DNA from: Hydractinia symbiolongicarpus
Lineage: Eukaryota > Cnidaria > Hydrozoa > Anthoathecata > Hydractiniidae
NCBI RefSeq assembly: GCF_029227915.1
Contig: NC_079886.1
Coordinates: 10,129,501 to 10,189,500 of the forward strand
Length of the DNA: 60,000 bases
Reading direction: 5' to 3'
Shown: positions 35,499 to 47,594 of the stretch, in pieces
Layout: each line of letters starts with the position of its first letter
How positions within the stretch are numbered: the stretch's first letter is position 1
The notes under the pieces: generated by a model
What the model saw: only the letters and a program-made list of their open reading frames with translations
Databases searched by the model: none
What the model was told of the DNA's origin: nothing
Translations under genes and position numbers: made by a program

Positions 35499-35856
35499 GG
35501 CAGACGTCACAAATATTTGGTGTTAGAGTCACCCGACTGACCCTAATTTTTGATCGAAATTTTTGATATACTGAGTCGGAAAAACTAAAATGACAAAAAA
35601 TATTATACGCTTGTTGTCTCTCCACAGCGATTGCAGCGATTGTTGTGCTTCGCTTTAAAATGTGAAAAGTGTTCACGCGGAAACTGCCGGAGATGCCAAA
35701 GTTATCATTAAATATCGGCGATTTAATGGCGCGCGTTAATGGCTGGATGGTTGGATAAAATTTTTTGAAATTTTGAGTTATCATTCGCCGATCTACCGAC
35801 CGACTCTATTTTTGGTGCTCAAATGACTCTAACACCCGATATTTGTGACGTCCGCC
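35499..35856. mobile_element. PIF/Harbinger-like MITE, 358 bp
   Basis: Terminal inverted repeats GGCAGACGTCACAAATATTT and its partner (AATATTTGTGACGTCCGCC, imperfect), with TGTTAGAGTCA/TGACTCTAACA further in. It is flanked by TTA on both sides (35,496-35,498 and 35,857-35,859), matching the 3-bp TWA target duplication of PIF/Harbinger. The overlapping minus-strand open frame is incidental. Confidence 0.78.
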
Positions 35857-36149
35857 TTATGTAATTTGGATGCCAGCTATCGTTCAAAGTGTTTCCACTC
35901 TTTGAAGGCTTGAAATGCATAAAGAACTGTCAATTCTGAATTCCAGCTTGTATTGAGGCTTTCGGTGGTAAAGTAGCTGTATATTTATTTTTACTATAAA
36001 GCCAATGTTTAGCTAGCTACTAATAAAAAGCCTGTAATTAGTAAGTTAAAAAGAACACCCACTGTGCTGAATGATAAAAGATAAATGGGCTGTGGTATTT
36101 CTTTTGAATAAACTTCACTTCTTTTATTCTGAACTTCTGGTAACCAATT

Positions 36150-36261
36150 AAACCGGGGCTATGGTAACATTCAGATTCACTCACCCATGTTGAATCTCCA
36201 TCAAGAGGAATCGAGCCCCGGTCAGAGTACGAGAGCTATAACCACTAATCTACGGCCCCAC
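36150..36261 (-). mobile_element. tRNA-derived SINE, copy 3 (5' part)
   Basis: On the minus strand it begins GTGGGGCCGTAGATTAGTGG with a B box GGCTCGATTCC and about 110 bp of the body, then ends. It has a small deletion in the anticodon-like region compared with the other copies. Confidence 0.75.
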
Positions 36262-37924
36262 AAGTAACCTCGAGATTTCCTCCTTTACACAAACCAGGGT
36301 TTCAAATAACCTGGAAAATACTTAAACTTGAAGTATAGACCTATATTTTGAAATTTTAACCCCCCCTGACGGTTTTTTTTTAATAACTCCTGATTGCTTT
36401 GTTATATGGCTATGATACTTACTGAGTTTTAACATTTATCTATTAGACACCTGCATGCTAATTTTTTAGGTCCCATACCTTTCAGAGGCTTTGATATTGG
36501 CCATTACTCGAAACTACTCCTAAAAATCTCTATGAAATCCTTATAATGGGGAAAATATAATAACTCCTGTTAGGATTATCCTTAGAACTTGAAACTTGCA
36601 ACACAACTTTGTTTTATCAAGAAGAATCATTTGGAATAATTTGAACACGTGACTAATTCGATTTCCCGATTTTGTCGGATTTTACCCGAAAATCGGAAAA
36701 AACGGATTTTCTGGAAATTTTTGGCAATTTTTTATCCGATCCATGTAAAAACCGGAAGATATGTTAAATAACTTTTATTTAGCTTTCAGAAACTTCAAAC
36801 AGAATGTAAAAATTCGCTCTAGAACAAAAGTAATTATATTTCAAGCAGATAGTGGCATTTTTAAATCGGAATCCGCCCCCCCCAGTCATAGTTTGTGCGA
36901 AAAACCCCGGACCGAATAGGGTTAAAACAGATGATCATTCCAATTTATTTTTAAAAAAATTATAATTTGTTAGGATTTGTGCGTTTAATGTTTACAAAAT
37001 CAAGATTTTTAATTTTAAAAATGTTACCACAAGATTTTTAGTTCCGTAAATTCTCAGTGATCTGCTGTTATAGGACCAAAAAATAACTTTTTGAGGAAAA
37101 TGATGATAATAGGTATAATTTACATATAAAAATTGATTCTTTCCAGTATACAATTTCTGGCAACAATAACTTGCGCTGTTGATTGTCATAATACTTATTA
37201 CTGCCATTCATTGGAAAGCCATGCTATTAATAGTACACATTAACTGTGGAAATTTCCTATTAAAAAGTTTAAATTGGTGTTTTTTTTTTCAATTATCTGC
37301 TGAATAATAATTTTATAAAAAGATTAAAAAATAATTTTTTGAGGAAAACGTTAGTTTTTAAAATCTGATGTGGTGGAAAAGTAGGCCAGGGTTGATTTTT
37401 TATATAAAGAGAATATTTTTTTAAATATAATTTCCACCAACATGAAATGCAGCTAATTCCATACTGAATACATGTTCTGAAAGAGCTGGCACATTTATAT
37501 TTATTTTTGAAAAAAAGAGACAGTGTACGTCATCTATTCAAAGATATCTGAGTTAAGCATATAATTATATTTCTGTAGCCTGAGCTAGATTGAATTTTGT
37601 TAATTATTTTGAGTAAGCTTATTTTTTAAAGAAAGACAAATAGTGCTGTGTGTTCACTTAGTAGTAGGAATACTTTTTGCCACTTGAAATACAATTGATA
37701 TGAAGATATTTTTTGTCTTGTATGAAAGAAATTTGGACAATACTTTAAGGCAAAAACTTCTATTGTTCTTTGCTCACGTGATCATTATTGGGAAATCTTT
37801 TCTTCTTTAATGTTAGATGTGGCCATGCTGGCTTTATGCATATTGGTTGATTTTAATTCGGGTTGCACTGAAAAATTATTATATAAAAAACTCAATTTTA
37901 ATATCTCAAAGAAAACTTAGTTAA

Positions 37925-39396
37925 AGGAGCACTCCAGTGAAAAAAAAATATTTAAAAAAAAATGTTATATAAAACATAGAATCGGATAATTCTCTTCATG
38001 AGAAAGACTTTACAAAGCTACAGCCACACGACTTCGAACCTCTTCTGTCTCACAAGGGAGAAATTAATAATGATGCAAAGTGATGAGGTGTCTTTTACTG
38101 GCTCAAGCAACGTTCTTAGCAAAATATTTATTTTTTTTAAGAAATAAATATACTTAATCGCTTTTTTTAACATTCTTTTCGTCAAAAAACTTTATCATTT
38201 GCTTCATTAAAAAATCTTTTATACTTTACAAGCCAATTTATTTTTTTTTACAGTTCAGCAATATTTTTCCTCTGCACGCGCTTTTTTGCGCACAAATGTA
38301 AACAAATTTTATGTAACGTTAAAATTTTCTCCGTGATGGAGTACCATTGAAATGCGTGATATAAAATCAATATGTTCGGGCTAGATAAGTTGGTAAAACG
38401 GGGTATTATTATTGTATAAATAAAAATCAATCTTATGATTATGGTAAGTCATAAATGTGTTGCAGAAGCTACTGACTTACAAGTGGTTGTTTTGACAAAG
38501 CTGTTTTAGAAACTGCATTATCAGCATTACATGCAGCCATTATAAAGTTACAAAGATTGAAGAAAATGGGTACATTTACCTCCTGAAAATACTTGGCATG
38601 TCCTTCCATCAAAAAAGCTTCTTTTTTGAAAAACAAAGAATAGAAACTTGAGCGCTACGAAAGATACATGTGTAACTAGAAAGCTTTTTTGTCGGTGTTT
38701 GTATTGGAAATTCGTATAATGTTCTCTTATTTAATATAAAAATGTACAAAACGTTATTTGGTTGAGTTCTGTGGATATAAGTACAAATATTGAGATAAGA
38801 AGAAATGAGAAACTTTAATCGCGTTCACTAGCTAAAATGGCATTTTTACAAAGTAGCAGAGTATCTTAATATGGAAGTTTATTTCCTGCAGATATCTTTT
38901 AAAAGAACTATCTGTGAAGTGCGCCAACCAAATATAAAAACTTTGATCGCTTGGTAGATCACCTGCACAACGTATTTTGTTTAGCCGTTTTTGAGTTCTA
39001 TTTTTTTCACAGACGGGATTCTGTGAAAACTTATTTCTTTACACTTCTCTGATCGATCGGTACATAGAAACACAGAGCAACTAACCATTTTTTAAAGATT
39101 TAAACGTAAATTACATACAAAAAGCGATTTAATGTAAGCTGTATTTATAGGTCTTAACATGCGCTCGCTTAAACTTTCTGCACGATGTGATGTCATTATT
39201 TATAATCGGGTCCGGTCCGTAATGAAATCGCGCCTGTCTGTTTTTTATGAGAAAAAAATTGAATATGCGAAGGCTTGTACAACAATTTTAAATAAGAAAA
39301 ACAAGTAAAGTAAGTTTTTTTTTGATTTCTTATGCTTTTCTGAGTACGTATAAAACAAACAAAAAAAAGAAAAGTGATTTTTACTGGAGTTCCCCT
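37925..39396. mobile_element. Kolobok/T2-like non-autonomous element, 1472 bp
   Basis: Terminal inverted repeats AGGAGCACTCCAGTG and CACTGGAGTTCCCCT are flanked by TTAA on both sides (37,921-37,924; 39,397-39,400). The TTAAAGGRR-type end and TTAA target fit the T2/Kolobok group known from Xenopus; piggyBac also uses TTAA but usually has CCC-type ends. There is no transposase frame inside. A shortened relative lies at 29,925-30,424. Confidence 0.75.
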
Positions 39397-39600
39397 TTAA
39401 CTAGGCTAGACATGTCTGAAATCTGTACAATACTTGTTAAACTGAGACAGTGTAGAGATACTGCTAACTTGGTACCATAATTATTCAAATAAGTAGTCAA
39501 ATTTTTATTCAGTATATTGACTTTCAGGAGGGATGTTATATGTACAGGTAATATTGCCAGTTGAAATACCCCTAAGTTGAAGTATATCCCTCTTTTCAGT

Positions 39601-39994
39601 CAGCTAATTTCGTACCTCAAGGCTTTATTGCGACTTATGCTGAAAAATTGAATAAGCAATTTCTGAAACTTTTACATCCTGTTTTAATTTATAACAGTCG
39701 TGGAGTGGTGGAATTAGTTTTACAGTGTAATGATTTTAAAAACTAGATAAATTTCTGTTGTTTTAATTTAATGATGATGCGCAATGTTTTTTGTTCACAA
39801 CTCTTCTCGGGATTTTTCTGTTCTAATTTATACTTTGCTTTTTATGTTAATCAATTTGGTGGTAATTTTTGCTGTTTTTTTTGTTTGTTTTTTTGTATTT
39901 CTAATGCAGGTAAAACCAAAAAAAACTTTGATGAAAATGATTCTTGGAAGAGTGGGACAAGGAAGTTTTCTGGTAACAAAATTAGTTTTGTGTA
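39601..39994 (+). CDS. two exon-like pieces, unrecognised
   Basis: After a good acceptor (ctcttttcag, 39,600) there is a coding-looking frame, SANFVPQGFIATYAEKLNKQ then FLKLLHPVLIYNSRGVVELV. After a second acceptor (ctaatgcag, 39,909) comes GKTKKNFDENDSWKSGTRKF with a stop at 39,994. The donor between them is weak. This could be the end of a transposon gene inside element 2. No family recognised. Confidence 0.3.
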
Positions 39995-40054
39995 AATACT
40001 GATACTATGTGTGACCTTTTGTATTTCTGTGTTATGTTATTTAAAAAATATTTC

Positions 40055-40190
40055 CATTGTTGTAAAACCATGAAAGTTATTGGTTCGAATCCAATCCATC
40101 TTTAAAAGGTGGTAGTTCAAATGGAAGAACAACATGGTGTGTAATTAGTTTCATACTGCAACAAACAATAATGCAAATCAATTCAAAAAA
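40055..40190 (+). repeat. dispersed repeat family 2, copy a
   Basis: Nearly identical to 44,888-45,024. It contains GGTTCGAATCC, which matches a tRNA T-arm/B box, in CATGAAAGTTATTGGTTCGA. This may be the 3' part of another tRNA-derived SINE; no A box is visible in front of it. Confidence 0.75.
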
Positions 40191-40304
40191 TTTTACAAAC
40201 AAATGTTTCAAAAAAAGAGGTAACTATAAGAAAAGAAATGAAAGAAGGAAATTTTTTAATTTACTCGGGATATACGTTCAGTTATTCAGGTTTTGCTGAG
40301 CTAT

Positions 40305-40517
40305 AACTACAATCATGTTCATAAATTATTGGAAAAACGGCTTTTGAGGCTTTTTTCAGAGTTTCCCCCCTCTCCCCCAACAGTCAGTGTTGATTTTGTG
40401 TTGATTTGTGCCCCAAAATACTGCCGGCGACTCTGGAAAAGACCTCCAACCAACACTGAAGAGTGGGGGGAGGGGGAAAGTGGTTTTTCCAAAACTATTA
40501 TGAACATGATTGTAGTT
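40305..40517. repeat. long imperfect palindrome
   Basis: Left arm AACTACAATCATGTTCATAA, then TTGGAAAAAC, then TTTCCCCCCTCTCCCCC. The right arm is the reverse complement, with an indel of about 20 bases near the C-rich part. Total 213 bp. Open frames on both strands (40,293-40,526 and 40,319-40,522) follow from the palindrome. It is likely a fold-back MITE. Confidence 0.75.
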
Positions 40518-41129
40518 GCCATGTGAAAATCAAATCCAATAAGTAAAATTTAGTTAAAAAAATAATTTTTTGAGGAAACTAATTTATCACACCGCAGTTT
40601 GTAACATGTAATTGGTAATAATGTAATAATGTAATTGGTTCAAGAAGCTTGAAAGGTGGATATATTTTGGATAAGGTAGAAGATTGGATTAATGAATTAA
40701 AGATGCTGAGTAAAATTGCTAAAACAGAGTCGCAAGGGACATAAAGTTGTTTTATCAGTGGCTGGCTACAAGCATAAATTAACATACTGTATGCGAACAT
40801 ACCACACATATATAATTATTGGAAGAAGTACTCGTAGTTATTAATTCGAATTAATACCAGCACTGACGGGAGGTATTAAAGTAAACAATAACGAGAGACA
40901 ACTGCTGTCACTCCCGGTTAAACTTGGTCGTCTTACGAATATTCTAAAACTTATCACAAATAACTGAATATCTTGGTAAACAAATAAAAAAACAGACTCG
41001 ACAATATGAAGAAGATCCAGAACTGAAACAAAAGAAAAAACAATCAAACAAAATAAATTGCTAAGATTAGTGTCATTCTTGATCATGTCAGAAGTGAAAT
41101 GTGTAAGCAGGAAATCAGACTGAACGATA

Positions 41130-41695
41130 TCAACCAGGAAGCAGTGTATCTAGTTGACTGACTACCTTCAAGGAACGAGAGATACACAATTAACAAGCTA
41201 TGCTTCTGGGCTCAGATTCGAATTTCAAGTTCACAATTGATCATGCTTTGTCATGCAAATAATGTGGCTTCCTTTCGCTTAGACAATGAAATCCGTAATG
41301 TCACTGGGATGTAACTAAAAGAGGTTTGTCATGATGTACGCATTGAACCGTGTCTACAACAGTTACCTGGTGAGCCATTGAGCCAGTGGACAGCGAATGT
41401 TTCTCAGGAATCGAGAGTTATGTATGCACAAGAGGCTTTTGGAACACTGGTCAAATGGCATTTTTAGATGCGAAGGTGTGCTACCAAAAGCATATGATGT
41501 AAATAAAAAGGAAAAAAAGAAAAATTACAATAAACTTATTTTGCAAGTAGAGCATGAAACTTTAACGCCACTAGCGATATCCGTGTGTGGCGGAATGGGT
41601 CGCGTGTGTCAAAAGTTCTATACTCGGCTTTCCGAAATGATTTCTGAAAAGCGTAAACAACATTTTTTAAAACTTTCGGCATGGATATGACGTAA
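41130..41695 (+). pseudogene. retroelement C-terminal region, frameshifted
   Basis: Pieces in different frames line up as one decayed protein end: SQFTIDHALSC (near 41,225), LRHNEIRNVTG, EVCHDVRIEPCLQQLTGE, LSQWTANVSQES, then NYNKLILQVEHETLTPLAIS and GGMGRVCQKFYTRLSEMISE. This order is the C-terminal signature of a reverse-transcriptase-bearing protein family common in cnidarians and fishes (FTVDHALSC ... RHNEIRD ... VEHGTFTPLV ... GGMGRE). At least four frame changes and stops are present. Confidence 0.65.
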
Positions 41696-41932
41696 CATTT
41701 GTTTTGCGCTTATCAAGTCTATATGCATATGTGTTCGAGGAAGTCGATCAGTCTTTTCATCTAACCTTGTCGCATCTCTGTCAGTGGATCCTAAAGTAGT
41801 TCTGCTACCTTTATATATCATACTTATGTCGACATCAACTGAATAGCATTTTTCTTTTAATAAAGCGGCGATATTTCGGTATAGAAAAATTATAACAAAT
41901 TATTTTATTGAAATGTATGTACAGTTGACTCT

Positions 41933-42101
41933 CTCTAATCCGAATCTCAAGGGGGATAATTCTCTTTCAGATTACAGAGAGTCGGATAGTAGAAAGTAGA
42001 TTATGAGAGTTTCTTAAGGAAAATCGACGCTGATTTTTAATTTGTTTGGATTATAGTTAAAGATTTGGATAATAGAGATTCGGATTGGAGAGAGTCAACT
42101 G
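41933..42101. mobile_element. Tigger/pogo-like MITE, 169 bp
   Basis: Inverted termini CAGTTGACTCTCTCTAATCC and the matching right end (GGAGAGAGTCAACTG), flanked by TA on both sides as for Tc1/mariner insertions. The CAGTTGACTCTC start is the usual style of Tigger/pogo ends. A second inner inverted repeat (AGATTCGGAT / ATCCGAATCT type) continues the terminus. Confidence 0.85.
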
Positions 42102-42689
42102 TATATACGTTTTAATTAAATATAATGTTCAAAAAAGGACCATAATTTTTTTGTAACATACTGTGTGCTTCTATGCTACCTTCGTGTAGTATGGATGGAG
42201 CATGATGACGGGTCTATTCAGAGCAATACGCTAACTATCTTGTGAAATGCCTTAGTCTATTAGAATTACTAAAACCTTTTAGAAATAACTCAACAAATTT
42301 TACTGTTTTGCAAAAAAAAAAAATGCTAGAGTACTATTTCTTTTTAGGAGTCAAAATATACCCAATATTAGCTAAATCAAATTCTATTCATACTATTATT
42401 ACCTAATAGCTATTTTCAACCGGTTATTATGAGAAAGTCGTAGCGTTCAATGGCTAGAGAGCCTTAAGAACGGGCCTAGGACAGCAGAATATAACTTAAC
42501 TTCGTAGCAACCATAACAGTCATAACTCAATTTTATTTAGCTAGTTACACTATATTAATAACTATGTCCCTCCAATAGTTTTTCTAACAGCTACGAACAA
42601 AAAAAGTCCATATACATTTTTATCATTTTTGTCATAAGGTTTTAGTTTTAAAAATATTGAAAGTTCAAAATCACATTACACTGCTTCCT

Positions 42690-44270
42690 ATGAACAGCAA
42701 AAAAAACATATGATACACACAAGTATTTTTCTAAAATATCGTTTTTATTTGTGTATGGATAGTTATTCAACTCTACTGCTTGTTTCAATATCTCTCTTTT
42801 GATAGATGTATGGATAGGTGTCCCACATTTCTTCATTTTTACTGCGTCGAATAAAGTATTCCGTGAATTGAGCTGTTAGAACATCTAAGGTTGGCGTGCT
42901 AAATATTTTAATTCGCGCGAAGGGTAAGATCAAAAAATGCGTTTTTCAAATGATGCATGTATATTGATAAAATCTCTATTTTTATAAGGTATGGATGGAT
43001 CTCTCATTTGATTGGTTGTTTACTGAGTAGAACTAATTTTGTATACACAGGTCTGCTAGGACATGCTGTATGTTTTTCCGCCTGAAGGTATTTTGCAAAA
43101 TATCCTATTAATATTGTATGGTGGTATGGATCGGTCCCCCTTGTTCCTGCTTCTTACTGAGTGGAATAAAGTCTTCCCGTGAATTTACATGCTAGGACAT
43201 CTGATATTATCGCGCGTGATTGTTATCGGAGTGGAATGAAGTGTTTTTAGACATATATGGTAGGGTCTTTTTCTTGATTGCTTCTTTGTGGTGTAGAATA
43301 AAGTTTCGCTTTTGATTCGCTTACTAGCTAAATCTCCTTTTTAGTAGTGCATGGATGGATATCTAACATTATATTCAGCGTGAAAGGCAACTTCCAAAAT
43401 TCTCATTTCAAATGATGTATGGATAGGTCTAACACTCCCGTGCCTGTTTTCTGAGTGGAATAAAGTCTTTTCTCGAATTGGCCGACCAAGAGATTTAATA
43501 CTTCACCTTTCGCGATAGCGTTTTTATCAGATATCTTTTAAGTTGTATGTCAGGATCTTTTGCTCCCTTGCCTGTTTACAAAGTAGAAGAAAGGCTTTTT
43601 TATTCGCTTGCTAGAACATTGAACATTTCATTTGGTACGAGCTTCTTCCTACAAGGTTCGAGAGAGCTTTAACAAAATCTTTGATGTATGCACATGCAAT
43701 GATATACGCACGCGCGTGCTACTCGCCCTTTCGATTTGTGAGTAGAAAAAAGTGATCGTTGGACCGTTTTTTATTCTGTTCTTTTTTTTATATTGCGTAA
43801 GATTATTCCCCAAAATACTTTTTTAATGATGAATTGATAGGTTTCGCTACTTGTCTAATTGTTTTTTAATCAGAATAAGATTTGCCTTGTTTAGCTTCAC
43901 AAAACATTCAATATCGTATATATTGCGGGAATGGTTTCCTAAATTTTGTTTTCAGTATTGTATGTGTAGGTGTGGATGTGCCAGGCTAATTGCCTAAATA
44001 TTTACCCTAATAGGACATCTTTCCCAATTACTTAATTCAATTCGCTTGCTTGTGTACTGACTAGAATAAAGTTTCCCCTTGCTTTTTTGTTTCCGAACAA
44101 ACTCGTTAAAATTTAGAACACTTGTACACATTTCATGTGATAAAAAAAGACCTTAAATGTTAATCGAGATATTTAGTAGGCCTTTGCGTTTTAATTCTTA
44201 GTATTTAACCAGAATTTCAAAATTTGTTTAACGATGAATTTCACGTTGCAAAAATTAAATGCGTACGGTA
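42690..44270 (+). repeat. degenerate tandem array B, middle copy
   Basis: Plus-strand relatives of the 16.8-19.1 kb array: ATGTATGGATAGGTGTCC, GTTTACTGAGTAGAA and TAAAGTCTTC, followed by a GCTAGGACATC core, return about every 110-150 bp (near 42,800, 43,000, 43,120, 43,340, 43,425 and later). It is inverted relative to the left copy and has no array A beside it. Confidence 0.7.
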
Positions 44271-44887
44271 CGGTATGGATGGATGCGTTGTTTTATGAAT
44301 GACGAGCATATGCCATAACCCATTGGGTAATTAATTACTCTGCAAGTAATAAAAGAGACACAGTTACATTAATACATGCAGCCATGCTGCCGAGCATGGT
44401 GATACATACTAACTTTCTGCAGCCCTTCCCTGGCCTCTTCCCAGCTGAACTTGTGTTATGTTATATAAGTACAACGTCGTCCGTAGCGAGGTTATAATAA
44501 TACAACCTCGTCCCTGGCTATAATCGCTGTTGCGATGTCAGAAAAATACAACTAGTAGCTTTTTAAACGTCCTGGATATTTACGTTACACTTTAATAAGG
44601 GACATTAAATTAACGTGAATTTTTAAAAAAGTCTGGCTAAAAAGCGAAAATAGCCGAAAACCAGTTGGCTAAAAGAAAGTTTTCAGATAGGTGGCTACAC
44701 CCTTTACTTTAGAAAAAAATTTGGCGAAAGTCTAAAGTTTGTTAATTCAAGGAGACAACAGTTTCAACAAACCTGTAATACTTAGCTACGGTTTTTAACT
44801 CACAATTAATTTTGTAACAACAAGCTTTATGATGTGTTTTTATTTGAAGTGACATTGAATTTTGTGAATTCCAAGTAAATTAAGTCT

Positions 44888-45024
44888 ATTGTTGCAAGAC
44901 TATGAAAGTTATTGGTTCGAATCCAATCCATCTTTAAAAGGTGGTAGTTCAAATTAAAGAACAACATGGTGTGCAGTAATTAGTTTCATACTGCAACAAA
45001 CAATAATCCAAATCAATTCAAAAT
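44888..45024 (+). repeat. dispersed repeat family 2, copy b
   Basis: It matches 40,055-40,190 almost base for base, including GGTTCGAATCCAATCC and CATACTGCAACAAACAATAA. Confidence 0.75.
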
Positions 45025-45599
45025 TTGTGATTCATTCAGTAATACACTTATTCTATCTTTTTGTGTGCAAAATTGCGGTGTAATAGAATAAGCTACATTA
45101 ATCTCCGGTATTTTAATTATTTTTAATTGCCATTGATCATAAGAACCGCCGTACGCTTTGTTACCCAGTCTTTTGTAACCACATCATCAAGTTCTATCCA
45201 AGCCAGTACCGATAAGTAACGATATGGAGGAGATTCTTATTTATCTTTTGCTGCTTTTTTAAAATGGAAACAAATCAGAAATTTAAGCTCTTCGAATTTT
45301 TCTACCGTGATTAATCAAAAGTTAAGGCTCTTTACATTGCTTTTTAATGGTTCGACAACGAAGATTTGAACAGCCAGATTTGAATAGTAAAGTTGTTGGG
45401 TTTTGACAAGGTTTAAAATGTTCTCCTTAAGACATTTTTGACTTCTAAGGGCTTTGTTTTTACAACATACTCACTATAAAAAACGGACAATATATCGATA
45501 ATGTAGAATTGATATTATGTCCATATGCACTGGAATGAACGGGCTTCTAAATATTGATATATTGACCATATGTATGAAAAATGGATATATTGATGATTT

Positions 45600-45870
45600 T
45601 TTCGGGAGATCCGAGAATCCATATAATATAGAGACCTGGTGACTATGTCAGGACGGAGCGCATCACTGCTGCGTCTATCCGCTGCACTGCAGGGCGTTCC
45701 GCGGTTTACGGACTACTGCATCCTTGTTCCCATCCTCTTCCCTGTTTCAAACAAGGAAATATAACACTAAGATTTATTTATTAACGTCATCATCAGGCAT
45801 CTACAAACTTGAGAAGCCGCCACTTACACTAGGCTGAGTCTGTAGCCAGGATAGCCAGCTCAACCATCCA
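45600..45870. other. GC-rich island of unknown origin
   Basis: A sharp rise in GC (around GCGTCTATCCGCTGCACTGC and GGGCGTTCCGCGG) within AT-rich DNA. Short frames only; no domain recognised. It could be a fragment of another mobile element or laterally placed DNA. Confidence 0.35.
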
Positions 45871-46240
45871 TAACATTTCATATCATACTTTATGACTAGC
45901 CTAGTTATTTAAGCTTTCTTTGATAGAGAAAGAAAAAATTGATCATAAAGGCGGTTTGAAGGGAAAACGCTGGGTCTCCTGGCTAAATTTGTGGCTAGAC
46001 AGACTCGTTTTTTCACAGAACTGTGCGTTTCTCTGCACGATAGTCGTTTAGGGGACGTAGGTAATGTTTATTTACAGGTAATCAAGATTCTAATATGAAA
46101 GTGAAAAACAATAAACTGCGAAAATCTATTTCATGAAATTTAAATTCACTTTTCGAACGTTTTCTTCAATTCAATTCAATCTTGCAAAGTTTCTATGATT
46201 AAAGTAGGTAAGATATATTCTATCATCTGAATATATCTTC

Positions 46241-47185
46241 TTGTTTCATGCAAAAGATCTAGAGTGGATCTCAACAAAGAATTATCCTGCTAGCAAAATG
46301 GAAAAGTTGCTCCGTGAAAAACTTGAAAATAACAACAGCAAGAGAAAAGGACAACGACACCTTATTTCATGGGCAGAAGCAATGCATATAAGGACAAACA
46401 AGAAACAAAGAAGGCAGATAATAAAAGGAGGATTGAATTACATAGTATGTAAATCTGTGGAGACGTTGATAAAGACTTCATGAAATGTTATAACACCATT
46501 GCGGGGACATTGGTGTACCTCGTGTTGAGGAGAAGTCTGGCGAAGACAGTGATTTTGATTTCCCATGGATGGAAAATACAGAGATTGATGGTAAGTAGAA
46601 TTGTTTTTACATTTCTTGACACTTCATATATCATGATTTTACACTCATTGTGAAAACATTCGGGTTGAGGTACTGTAGGGTTTAAAAAATAGTGGCGACA
46701 ACGAAAATCAGTTGTTGAAAAGATGTGAAGAAGAAGTCAGCATACTCAAAAAAGAAATGTCTAGCTACTGGCTTTTTTACAGTATAATTGGAAAATGAGA
46801 TAGATGTCAATAGCTTCAACTTTTATGCGAATGAGGTATGCTGAATGCTTCTTTTGCCTAATTGTGCTAGTTTATATTTATATTTATTTTTTTTTGGTTT
46901 TGTCAAATGTTCAGGATTCTTCTTTATTGTGTGCTTCTCTTATCTTATCTTAACAACAGCTCTTGCAGTTTTAAAACTTAGGATTAGATATGGTTTCTCA
47001 AATGCTTTTCTATGACATTTTTTTATATTTCAGTGCTTACCAATGGCGAAAAGGTTAATCCTGAAGGAAGGCATGGACTTCGCGGAAAGGCAACTGTTGG
47101 AAGGGTGTCAGGAATTGCTGGTGTTATTGCCATTGATCAAAACATATCTGCTATAGATAATGAAGATGATTTGACAAAAAAGTGA
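46241..47185 (+). pseudogene. 3' end of unrecognised two-exon gene with acidic tail
   Basis: The upstream part encodes MFHAKDLEWISTKNYPASKM, a basic stretch (NNNSKRKGQRHLISWAEAMH), then, with single-base shifts, CKSCGDVDKDFMKCYNTHCG (a possible zinc knuckle) and EKSGEDSDFDFPWMENTEID. The donor at 46,590/46,591 (GATG|gtaagt) pairs in phase with the acceptor at 47,033 (tttcag). The last exon reads LTNGEKVNPEGRHGLRGKAT then VGRVSGIAGVIAIDQNISAI and stops at TGA 47,183-47,185 after an A run. One base less in that run would extend it into SDSESDFSLSGSDSDPE, another acidic end. Family not recognised; it lies inside element 2. Confidence 0.45.
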
Positions 47186-47410
47186 CAGTGAAAGCGATTT
47201 TTCCCTGTCCGGCTCAGACAGTGACCCGGAATAATTTAGCTCTTATCGTCTGTATTTATTATTTGAACTACCATAGCTCTTTTCCGGGATTACATATTTT
47301 TTTAAGATTTCGTATCGTATCCGAAATCTTGTTTAAACGGGCTTTTTCCTCCTTCGTTTTCCTTCTTATCCTTCTTACTCATTTCACACAGTATGTTCTA
47401 TTGTTTGTAA

Positions 47411-47594
47411 TCTCTTTAATAATAGCCGTCGTCTGTCTGTCTGTGTGTCCGCGAAAGCCGTGTCCCGTAACGGAAACACGAATTTTTAAAATGCGCATCA
47501 ATACCAAATGCGATATATTTCTGTCCACTTTGTTGCAACGGGTTAATTTGAAGGACGGACGACCCCGTGGATTTTTCCACGGGCTAACGACTAG
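47411..47594 (+). mobile_element. non-autonomous Helitron-like element H1, 184 bp
   Basis: Starts TCTCTTTAATAATAGCCGTC after an A and ends with a perfect hairpin (CCCGTGGATTTTTCCACGGG), a short spacer and CTAG, followed by T. TC start, 3' hairpin, CTRR end and A|T insertion site are the Helitron hallmarks. It has no Rep/helicase coding. H2 abuts it. Confidence 0.75.

Noticed and set aside
37925-39396. piggyBac as the superfamily for the TTAA-flanked element
   Set aside because: The TTAA target fits, but the ends start AGGRR after TTAA rather than with C runs, which fits T2/Kolobok better. Not excluded.
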